A stretch of DNA of 6,165 bases, taken from the NCBI GenBank assembly GCA_028697565.1, contig JAQVEU010000053.1:1-6165 (forward strand), in the 5' to 3' direction. This document shows positions 1-5,533 of the stretch, piece after piece (the first letter of the stretch is position 1; every line of letters starts with the position of its first letter). This DNA is from Candidatus Ratteibacteria bacterium (GTDB taxonomy: Bacteria; Ratteibacteria; UBA8468; B48-G9; JAFGKM01). The notes under the pieces are model-generated. The model saw only the letters and a list, made by a program, of their open reading frames with translations, ran no database searches and had not been told where the DNA came from. The position numbers were made by a program, and so were the translations under genes.

Positions 1-1031
1 TTTACAATGATACTTTTTAATAGGTACCCTCTTTTCAAGACCTCTTGCATACAATAAAATCCTAATGGTATCCATTCACCTTTGGAGTATTTATCTCCTA
101 TAACCAATACAAAATACCTTCCTTTTTCTAAATGAGGTGTTGTATTATCTACTACCTCGCCGAACATCTTTAAGAATTTTTCTGTGCTTTTTGCATTTGA
201 GAGGTCTCTCTCATCAGTGGAAAATTTGATAATATCATAATAAGGAGGATGCATAATAAGAAGTTGAACTTTTTCTGTTCCATATCTACCTAAAATTGCT
301 TTTATATCAATATTTCTACTATCACCTGCTATTATTTCTGATACTACACTGTCTTTGTTCTGCTCTTTATTGATTATTTCTTTTGCCTTTTTTACCACAT
401 CAGGATTTAACTCAATACCTATCCCATTTCTCCCTAATCTTCTACATTCAATTAAGGTTGTTCCACTCCCAACAAAGGGGTCTAATACCCAATCCCCTTT
501 TTTAGTATATCTTAACATCATCTGATGTGGAATCTGTGGAATAAAATTGCCCCAATACCAACCAAGATGGGCACCTGAATTATCTCTTCTATCCAAAATC
601 CACAAACTATCTGTAATTATATTATTGTATTCTTTCCATCTTAATAAATTGATATCATTTATTTTCCCTGTTTTTATCTTTTTCACACTTTCTTTTAATC
701 TATCTATATAGTAAAGTGTCCTTTCAATTGTTTGTGCACCTAAAATTTGCTCTAACTCTGAAATTAATGTCTCTTTCTTAAAAAGAACTGTATCTCCTTC
801 TTTCTCAATGTTCATAACTCCAAAAATATCATTTTTAGGAGAGAAAATTATCTCTTCCAATTTATAAATTTGTTGTTTTATTAGGTTGAGGTCTTCCTGT
901 GAAAAGGTATTATTTAGAATTTCTATAAATTTTTCTTTATTAACAATCACACTTCCATATGCAGAGTTTGTTTCTAAATTTTTAAATAGAGCATCTAATG
1001 GCTCATCTGGTTTTTTATACTTCACCTTCAT
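1..1031 (-). CDS. DNA methyltransferase, N6-adenine/N4-cytosine type (C-terminus beyond window edge)
   Basis: Reading from ATG at 1031 towards position 1 gives 343 codons with no stop, so the gene is cut by the window edge. The S-adenosylmethionine-binding motif I is clear at residues 184-192 (DPFVGSGTT), preceded by PHQMMLRYTKKGDWVL and followed by a GIEL strand end at 205-208. The catalytic motif IV is HPPYYD at 261-266, about 70 residues later. Motif I before motif IV is the alpha/gamma order, although the stretch around motif I reads like the C-terminal half of beta-class enzymes. The first ~150 residues are charged, probably helical, and carry no motif I recognise. Motif IV normally starts with D, N or S; here it is H. 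The ATG overlaps the upstream stop codon by 4 nt and has its own SD. Base composition is markedly AT-richer than the neighbouring gene, which suggests horizontal acquisition. It could be an orphan methylase or part of a restriction-modification pair whose nuclease lies beyond position 1. The methyltransferase call is firm; the target base and sequence are unknown. Confidence 0.88.
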   Translation of the reverse strand, partial: MKVKYKKPDEPLDALFKNLETNSAYGSVIVNKEKFIEILNNTFSQEDLNLIKQQIYKLEEIIFSPKNDIFGVMNIEKEGDTVLFKKETLISELEQILGAQTIERTLYYIDRLKESVKKIKTGKINDINLLRWKEYNNIITDSLWILDRRDNSGAHLGWYWGNFIPQIPHQMMLRYTKKGDWVLDPFVGSGTTLIECRRLGRNGIGIELNPDVVKKAKEIINKEQNKDSVVSEIIAGDSRNIDIKAILGRYGTEKVQLLIMHPPYYDIIKFSTDERDLSNAKSTEKFLKMFGEVVDNTTPHLEKGRYFVLVIGDKYSKGEWIPLGFYCMQEVLKRGYLLKSIIV

Positions 1032-2281
1032 AGATACTTCCTCGGGTCTGTGATTTTTCCCATAACACTGCTTGCCGCAACCACAGCGGGAGAGGCAAGA
1101 TATATAAAGGCATTCTGGTTTCCCATCCTACCCTTAAAGTTTCGGTTTGCTGTTGATATAACATTTTCTCCATCAGAAGGTATTCCCTGATGTGTTCCTA
1201 CACAGGGTCCACATCCAGGATTTGTCACACAGCCACCTGCCTCTATAATTGTCTGTATATAACCCTTTTTTATACACTCAAGGTATATCATACGAGAGGC
1301 GGGAGTACATATAAGACGGACACCCGGTTTTACCTTTCGACCTTTAAGTATTGATGCAGCTATTGCAAAGTCCTCTGTCCTGCCATTTGTACAGGTACCT
1401 ATAAATGCCTGCTGTATCTCTATACCTTCAACCTCATCTATATCTGTTACATTATCAACAGTGTGTGGCATAGCAACCTGTGGCGTAAGTTTTGATATGT
1501 CTATTTCTATCTCGTTCTCATACACAGCATCCTTATCAGAAAAAACAGGTCTATATCTTTTTACATTATATTGATTGAACCACTCTTCCGTCTTTCTATC
1601 GACCTCTATAATACCGCACTTCGCACCAACCTCTGTGGTAAGATTACACATTGTGAACCGTTCACTCATACTTATATCTTTTATAGCAGGGCCTGTGAGT
1701 TCCACACTTTTGTATGTAGCACCTTCTGCTGTGAGTGTTTTTACAATATACAGGGCGATATCCTTACCATAGACACCTACCGACCTTTTCCCTTTCAGGA
1801 TTATCTTGATTGTCTGTGGCACCTTAAACCACTGACTACCTGTAAGGAGTGCTATCGCAAGGTCTGTTGAGCCTACCCCACAGGACATAACATTAAGTGC
1901 CCCATAGGTAGGTGTATGACTATCTGCACCAAGGACTAAATCACCACTTTTTACCAGTCCCTTTTCAGGCAGTAGCACATGGCAGACACCCTCCCCTATA
2001 TCAAAAAGTGTAATTTTATATCTTTGAGCAAAGTCCCTCATCATCTTATGGAGTACAGAAACCCCCTGACTCTGACTGGGACTATTATGGTCTATAACAA
2101 GGGCCACCTTGTTATGATTAAATACTTTATCGGCGCTAAACTGCTCAAATGCCTTTATTACAAGGGGCGCAGTACCATCTTGAGCCATCAAAAAGTCCAC
2201 TCTTGCCAGTGTAATCTCACCTGCAAACACCTTCTTTCCTGAATGAGAAGAAAGAATTTTTTCTGCTATTGTCTGACCCAT
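1028..2281 (-). CDS. leuC: 3-isopropylmalate dehydratase / homoaconitase-family large subunit
   Basis: Aconitase-superfamily large subunit of the LeuC/HacA type. The family isomerises a tertiary 2-alkylmalate (isopropylmalate, citramalate or homocitrate) through a dehydrated intermediate on a 4Fe-4S cluster in the cytoplasm. From ATG at 2281 the protein has 417 residues, normal for the archaeal/HacA-type subfamily. In this numbering, landmarks are DH at 64-65, the GADSHTPTYGA block near 118-128, and GTCTNGR with Cys297. NPGCGPCVG supplies Cys357 and Cys360, so all three cluster ligands are present. The frame is also open upstream to a TTG at 2305. I prefer ATG 2281 because the product then begins MGQTIAEKIL, like family members, while the eight extra residues come from AT-rich spacer. 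Neither start has a visible SD. The synthase gene lies 153 nt upstream. The expected small subunit leuD does not follow; a methyltransferase overlaps the stop instead. Substrate specificity resides largely in the small subunit, so isopropylmalate versus homocitrate or citramalate cannot be decided here. Confidence 0.92.
   Translation of the reverse strand: MGQTIAEKILSSHSGKKVFAGEITLARVDFLMAQDGTAPLVIKAFEQFSADKVFNHNKVALVIDHNSPSQSQGVSVLHKMMRDFAQRYKITLFDIGEGVCHVLLPEKGLVKSGDLVLGADSHTPTYGALNVMSCGVGSTDLAIALLTGSQWFKVPQTIKIILKGKRSVGVYGKDIALYIVKTLTAEGATYKSVELTGPAIKDISMSERFTMCNLTTEVGAKCGIIEVDRKTEEWFNQYNVKRYRPVFSDKDAVYENEIEIDISKLTPQVAMPHTVDNVTDIDEVEGIEIQQAFIGTCTNGRTEDFAIAASILKGRKVKPGVRLICTPASRMIYLECIKKGYIQTIIEAGGCVTNPGCGPCVGTHQGIPSDGENVISTANRNFKGRMGNQNAFIYLASPAVVAASSVMGKITDPRKYL
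1037..1043 (-). promoter_or_regulatory. Ribosome binding site of the methyltransferase, inside the aconitase-type gene
   Basis: The minus strand reads GAGGAAG five nucleotides before the ATG at 1031. It is formed by the last codons of the upstream gene (Pro-Arg-Lys-Tyr-Leu end). Together with the ATGA stop/start overlap it supports the chosen methyltransferase start and translational coupling to the upstream gene. Confidence 0.7.
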
Positions 2282-2322
2282 AGATATTGAAAATTCAAAA
2301 CTCAAAAAGTTTAAAAGTTAAA

Positions 2323-2328
2323 ATTATA
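2323..2328 (-). promoter_or_regulatory. Possible -10 element upstream of leuC
   Basis: The minus strand carries an exact TATAAT 41 nt before the leuC ATG. No hexamer at 16-18 bp spacing resembles TTGACA, and in such AT-rich DNA the match could be chance. It is recorded because the spacer separates leuC from the rplM-synthase transcript and a local promoter would be logical. Confidence 0.25.
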
Positions 2329-2334
2329 TGGATT

Positions 2335-2355
2335 GGAAGATTTTAAGATTCTTCC
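2335..2355. repeat. Small inverted repeat (6-bp arms, 9-nt loop)
   Basis: GGAAGA at 2335-2340 is the reverse complement of TCTTCC at 2350-2355, with a nine-base AT-rich loop. No run of U follows on the transcribed strand, so it does not look like an intrinsic terminator. No function is assigned. Confidence 0.45.
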
Positions 2356-2362
2356 ACATTTT

Positions 2363-2402
2363 AATCTTTCAATCTTGTAATCTGCTAATCTATAAATCTT
2401 CT
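2363..2402. repeat. Degenerate tandem repeat, five 8-bp units AATCTNNN
   Basis: On the plus strand, AATCT recurs at 2363, 2371, 2379, 2387 and 2395, exactly 8 bp apart. The units are AATCTTTC, AATCTTGT, AATCTGCT, AATCTATA and AATCTTCT: five fixed bases followed by three variable ones. The block to the right (ATTCTTTT) may be a decayed sixth unit. The array lies 32 bp past the stop codon of the synthase gene and 81 bp before the leuC ATG. Confidence 0.85.
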
Positions 2403-2434
2403 ATTCTTTTCTCTCTACCCACTGCTTTTACAAT

Positions 2435-3667
2435 TCAGGGTGTCAAGGTAAGCAGTTCTCTTACCTCATCTGGATGCTGGGCAATAAATATCAGTTCCTC
2501 ATCTGTAAGAGGTAGCTGGTTCTCAACATTTGCATATCTTGCAAGCGTAAGGATTCTTCGTGCCTCATCATCATCCTTAAATTTTATTGCTAACTTACCA
2601 TATACATTCCTCAATCCTTTTATTCCACTGTATTCCCCCATAAGTATCATCCTTCCTGTCTCCACTATCTCCGGTTCTCCTCTGCCAAGTTCTTCAAAAT
2701 CATATAACTCATAGTTCCTGCTGTTTTTAAGTGCACCATCAACATGAATACCAGATGCATGGGCAAATGCATTTTTTCCAACACCCACCTGGTTTATAGG
2801 AATAGGAACGCCAAAGGCATAAGAGGCATAATGGCATATCTTCCACGCCATCTTCAAGTTAATGTTTTCGTCAAGTTTGTACTTTTCGGAAAGCCCATCT
2901 GCATATTTTATAGCAAGGAGAACTGAAACCAGGTCTGCATTTCCAGCACGTTCTCCCATACCATTGACTGTTGTATTAATATATGCATCAACTCCTGCAT
3001 CAATAGCGGCCTTAGCCCCAGCAACAGAGCAGGCAACTGCCATACCCAGGTCATTATGACAGTGAAGTTCCACAGGTATTTTAACCTCTTTCGCTATCTT
3101 ATATATCTTTTCGTATATGGTAAATGGAGAGTCAAAACCCAATGTATCACAGTATCTTATCCTGTCAGCACCATTTTCTTTTGCTGTTGCAGCAAACTCA
3201 ATCAGATTTTTTAGTTTTGTCCTTGATGCATCTTCAGCATTGACACCAATGGACTTTATCCCTTTTTCTCGGGCAAGTTTCAAGGCATCTACCATAGAAG
3301 ATAGGACATCCTTAAACTTCATCTTGCCTAAAAACTTTCCTACTATCATCTGCTCTGAAGTAGAGATGGATATATTCATATGCTCTATCCCGGGAACACT
3401 CTTGAATGCTAACTCCACATCTTCCGGTATCGCCCTCAACCAACCGGAAAGTCGTATAGGATATAACACTTTTTTCTTAGCAAGTTTTATGTTGGCATTC
3501 AGATAATTTATCTCATGGGATGTTGTAGGAAAACCGGCCTCACTCTGAAATATACCCATCCTGTTCAGGTAATAGTTAATCATCGTCTTCTGCAGTTTAG
3601 AAAGGCCCAGATGTGCTGTCTGTACACCATCCCTGTTTGTTACATCAATAATATGTATCTTATTCAT
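2435..3667 (-). CDS. Homocitrate/isopropylmalate/citramalate synthase family enzyme
   Basis: HMGL-like TIM-barrel enzyme of 410 residues. The family condenses a 2-oxoacid with acetyl-CoA in the cytoplasm, the first step of 2-oxoacid chain extension. The N-terminal signature is DVTNRDGVQ (residues 8-16) with Arg12, Asp13 and Gln16 kept; the more usual RDGEQ has become RDGVQ. The metal-binding HCHND is at 202-206. The loop GMGERAGN is at 236-243, and HASGIHVDG is at 303-311, the wording typical of homocitrate (NifV-like) enzymes. At 410 residues it is shorter than classical LeuA (about 510) and has no clear C-terminal leucine-sensing domain, so leucine feedback of the usual type is unlikely. 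It begins 15 nt after rplM and probably shares its transcript. The next gene encodes a LeuC/HacA-type dehydratase, the enzyme for the following step. Homocitrate synthase is my first guess, with citramalate or isopropylmalate synthase as alternatives. No nif or lysine genes are in view to settle it. Confidence 0.9.
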   Translation of the reverse strand: MNKIHIIDVTNRDGVQTAHLGLSKLQKTMINYYLNRMGIFQSEAGFPTTSHEINYLNANIKLAKKKVLYPIRLSGWLRAIPEDVELAFKSVPGIEHMNISISTSEQMIVGKFLGKMKFKDVLSSMVDALKLAREKGIKSIGVNAEDASRTKLKNLIEFAATAKENGADRIRYCDTLGFDSPFTIYEKIYKIAKEVKIPVELHCHNDLGMAVACSVAGAKAAIDAGVDAYINTTVNGMGERAGNADLVSVLLAIKYADGLSEKYKLDENINLKMAWKICHYASYAFGVPIPINQVGVGKNAFAHASGIHVDGALKNSRNYELYDFEELGRGEPEIVETGRMILMGEYSGIKGLRNVYGKLAIKFKDDDEARRILTLARYANVENQLPLTDEELIFIAQHPDEVRELLTLTP

Positions 3668-3675
3668 CCCTTTTA

Positions 3676-3682
3676 CCCCCTT
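3676..3682 (-). promoter_or_regulatory. Ribosome binding site of the synthase gene
   Basis: The minus strand reads AAGGGGG directly after the rplM stop codon and 8 nt before the ATG at 3667, a normal spacing. It fixes the start. It is the G-rich form also seen before the aminotransferase gene rather than the AGGAGG form. Confidence 0.6.
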
Positions 3683-4114
3683 TCACACCTCTATAATCTG
3701 TGGGTTCTGTGCCTGATGAGGATGTTCACTTCCCCTATATACCTTAAGTTTTTTTATCATCTGGTTTCCAAGTTTTGTCTTTGGTAGCATCCCCCTGACA
3801 GCAAGGTTAACAACCATCTCTGGCCTTCTGTTCATAAGTGAGCGCATAGATTCTGTCTTCAAACTACCTAAATATCCACTGTGCCTGTAGTACATCTTGC
3901 CATCTAACTTTTTGCCTGTCACCTTTACCTTTTCAGCATTGATAACCACAACAAAATCACCTGTATCAACATTTGGGGACCATATCGGCTTGTTCTTTCC
4001 CATCAGTATTTTTGCAACCTTACTTGCAAGACGCCCCAATGTTTTATCTTCTGCATCTATAAGGTACCACCTTTTTTCTATATCCTGCCTTTTTGCAATA
4101 TTTGTCTTTGTCAT
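3683..4114 (-). CDS. rplM: 50S ribosomal protein L13
   Basis: Component of the large ribosomal subunit and an early-assembly protein that binds 23S rRNA. The 143 residues match the usual bacterial length of about 142. Characteristic segments are RWYLIDAEDKTLGRLAS (15-31), YRHSGYLG (76-83) and the C-terminal signature VRGMLPKTKLG (106-116), followed by KVYRGSEHPH (124-133). The ATG at 4114 has a strong GGAGGAG SD and lies just downstream of a good promoter, making rplM the first gene of its transcription unit. In most bacteria rpsI (S9) follows rplM directly; here a homocitrate-synthase-family gene follows after 15 nt. The protein itself shows no abnormality. Its leader is only about 24 nt, too short for an elaborate autoregulatory RNA structure. 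Confidence 0.98.
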   Translation of the reverse strand: MTKTNIAKRQDIEKRWYLIDAEDKTLGRLASKVAKILMGKNKPIWSPNVDTGDFVVVINAEKVKVTGKKLDGKMYYRHSGYLGSLKTESMRSLMNRRPEMVVNLAVRGMLPKTKLGNQMIKKLKVYRGSEHPHQAQNPQIIEV

Positions 4115-4118
4115 TTTT

Positions 4119-4125
4119 CTCCTCC
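4119..4125 (-). promoter_or_regulatory. Ribosome binding site of rplM
   Basis: The minus strand reads GGAGGAG four nucleotides before the ATG at 4114, with its GGAGG core six nucleotides away. It is the strongest SD in the window, as expected for a highly expressed ribosomal protein gene. Confidence 0.85.
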
Positions 4126-4131
4126 AGATAA

Positions 4132-4184
4132 ATATAGTGGACTTATTATATCACTATACTCCTATATTGGTCAAAACACTATAT
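4132..4184. repeat. Three copies of CACTATA around the rplM promoter
   Basis: CACTATA occurs on the plus strand at 4152-4158 and 4177-4183, 25 bp apart, and its inverse TATAGTG at 4133-4139. The outer pair extends to 8 bp (ATATAGTG at 4132-4139, CACTATAT at 4177-4184). The inner pair forms a 26-bp dyad spanning the -10 box and start site (7-bp arms, 12-bp centre). The copy at 4177-4183 abuts the -35 region. This could be an operator or chance in AT-rich DNA. Confidence 0.4.
4145..4174 (-). promoter_or_regulatory. Sigma70-type promoter of the rplM transcription unit
   Basis: On the minus strand the -35 hexamer TTGACC (4174-4169, five of six consensus bases) and the -10 hexamer TATAAT (4150-4145, perfect) are separated by 18 bp. 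The expected transcription start is near 4138, leaving a leader of about 24 nt that contains the rplM SD. It lies 71 bp beyond the stop of the upstream aminotransferase gene and likely drives rplM and the synthase gene. Its match and position are good; the activity is inferred. Confidence 0.75.
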
Positions 4185-4244
4185 GAAGATGAAAGACGAA
4201 AGGAACTTTTCAGTTTAAACGTGGGTTTGGGTCTTATCTATATC

Positions 4245-5519
4245 CTACAGGTTTTCTTTAATTTGGTCTATATTATCAAAAACCTTATGGAAAGCAATAC
4301 CGACGAGTTTTGCCACTTTTTTATCATTGGGTGCCCTTAAAGGAGTTGTCATCCCAAAATGTGTATCACAGTGCTTCTGGGCACAAGGATAGTCATCAGG
4401 GCTATATACTAAATCCCTGGCAAACTGACACTTCCATGGGCAGCCTCTACCATAGGCATTTTTCGCCTGAAATACAGTCATTGCAGGAAGTATAAAACTC
4501 TGCCATATACCCACAGGCACCCCCTCTGACTGGAGTGCCTTCATAATACCATCTCGTAGTTTAGGAACATCCCATCTGTACCCTAAATCATCAGGACTGA
4601 TACGGGAGGTGAAGTTGTACCATGTATGGGTATATCCTTCTGGCTCAAAAGGAGATATAAGTCCATTTACATCTCTTATCTCCTCTTTCAATATCTCTGC
4701 ATTTTCCCTCTGAACTTTTAGATAGTCATCAAGTTTTGTCAACTGTGCCCTGCCAAAAGAAGCAGTCAGGTCATTATTCCTGTACATCCATCCGAGTGCA
4801 TAGGCATGGTAGTCCCTCTTTTCTACAGGTGTTCTTATCTCCCCAAATGACCATAACTTTCTTGCCTCTTCATAGATTTGCTCATTATCTGTAACAAACA
4901 TACCACCTTCTCCAGAACAAAGACACTTATTCTGGTTAAAACTGAAGGCAGCACAATCTCCAATGGTCCCTACTTTTTTCCCTTTATACTTTGCTCCGTG
5001 TGACTGGCAGGCATCTTCTATAACCTTCAGGTTGTATTTTCTGGCAATGGATAAAACTCTGTCCATATCAGCAGAAAGCCCATGAAGATGGACAACAATA
5101 ATAGCTCTGGTTTTTTCAGTTATCTTTTCCTCTATCTTCTCAACATCTATATTCATTGTGTCATAGTCAATATCAACAAATACAGGAATACAGTTATGAT
5201 GAAGCACGCAGGTTGCACTTGAAGACCATGAGTACGCAGGAACAATAATTTCATCTCCAACTCCTAATCCACATCCCGCTATACACATATGTAATGCCGC
5301 TGTTCCACTATTTGTAGTAATGGCATACCTGTTGCCATTCCACTCAGCAAACTCTCTTTCAAAAGATACACAGTTTGGACCAAATGCATGGTTTGTACCT
5401 TCTAATGAAGCAAGCACATATCTTTTATCAATATCATCTATCGGTGGCCACTCTTTTATTGTCCCTTTGGGAATAACCATTTCACCTCCAAATATAGATA
5501 GTTTACTTTTGCTTCCCAT
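4245..5519 (-). CDS. DegT/DnrJ/EryC1/StrS family sugar aminotransferase
   Basis: PLP-dependent fold-type I enzyme of 424 residues. The family transfers an amino group, usually from glutamate or glutamine, to a keto-sugar or keto-cyclitol in the cytoplasm. The PLP-phosphate contact region is TNSGTAAL (69-76), followed by VPAYSWSSSA (93-102). The cofactor-ring aspartate is Asp169 in IEDACQSHGA (167-176). The Schiff-base lysine is Lys198 in FSFNQNK, followed by GEGGMF (203-208). The wording around the lysine recalls the branch containing aminocyclitol (scyllo-inosose) aminotransferases, but the substrate is unproven. The C-terminal part has four cysteines (360, 364, 379, 384), beginning GRGCPWKC. 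The gene starts 14 nt after the isomerase stop with a G-rich SD, so the two are probably cotranscribed. It is the last gene before the rplM promoter, and no intrinsic terminator was seen after it. Confidence 0.93.
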   Translation of the reverse strand: MGSKSKLSIFGGEMVIPKGTIKEWPPIDDIDKRYVLASLEGTNHAFGPNCVSFEREFAEWNGNRYAITTNSGTAALHMCIAGCGLGVGDEIIVPAYSWSSSATCVLHHNCIPVFVDIDYDTMNIDVEKIEEKITEKTRAIIVVHLHGLSADMDRVLSIARKYNLKVIEDACQSHGAKYKGKKVGTIGDCAAFSFNQNKCLCSGEGGMFVTDNEQIYEEARKLWSFGEIRTPVEKRDYHAYALGWMYRNNDLTASFGRAQLTKLDDYLKVQRENAEILKEEIRDVNGLISPFEPEGYTHTWYNFTSRISPDDLGYRWDVPKLRDGIMKALQSEGVPVGIWQSFILPAMTVFQAKNAYGRGCPWKCQFARDLVYSPDDYPCAQKHCDTHFGMTTPLRAPNDKKVAKLVGIAFHKVFDNIDQIKENL

Positions 5520-5523
5520 TTTG

Positions 5524-5531
5524 CCCCCCTT
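5524..5531 (-). promoter_or_regulatory. Ribosome binding site of the aminotransferase gene
   Basis: The minus strand reads AAGGGGGG four nucleotides before the ATG at 5519, within the 14-nt gap after the isomerase stop. It supports this start over the internal ATG at codon 14, which would remove conserved N-terminal sequence. Confidence 0.6.
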
Positions 5532-5533
5532 CT

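Larger units (their letters stand above)
2282..2434. other. AT-rich low-complexity spacer between synthase and leuC genes
   Basis: This 153-bp stretch holds no gene I can support. On the plus strand, 2290-2328 is a chain of A4-5 runs separated by two or three bases. 2335-2355 is a small hairpin, 2363-2402 is a tandem 8-bp repeat, and 2403-2430 is pyrimidine-rich. No rho-independent terminator follows the synthase gene and no SD precedes leuC. The region looks like filler or decayed repeat DNA rather than a normal operon junction. Confidence 0.75.

Noticed and set aside
1571..1870. Plus-strand open frames of 60-150 codons across the window
   Set aside because: They lie antisense to, or largely overlap, well-supported minus-strand genes; they lack SDs and recognisable motifs, and the opposite frames carry full conserved families.
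2335..2355. Hairpin as an intrinsic terminator of the synthase gene
   Set aside because: The stem is only 6 bp, AT-containing and not followed by a U-run on the minus strand; it lies about 80 nt beyond the stop codon.
2363..2402. CRISPR-like array
   Set aside because: Units are 8 bp with 3-base variable parts, far below CRISPR repeat and spacer sizes, and no cas gene is present.
2282..2434. T-box, leucine attenuator or riboswitch upstream of leuC
   Set aside because: The spacer is low-complexity, without conserved riboswitch cores, a leucine-codon leader peptide or a terminator/antiterminator pair.
4186..4220. Pyrimidine-rich stretch and GTTTAAAC palindrome after the aminotransferase gene as a terminator
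   Set aside because: The 8-bp palindrome has no loop and no U-tract; no stable GC-containing stem could be drawn.
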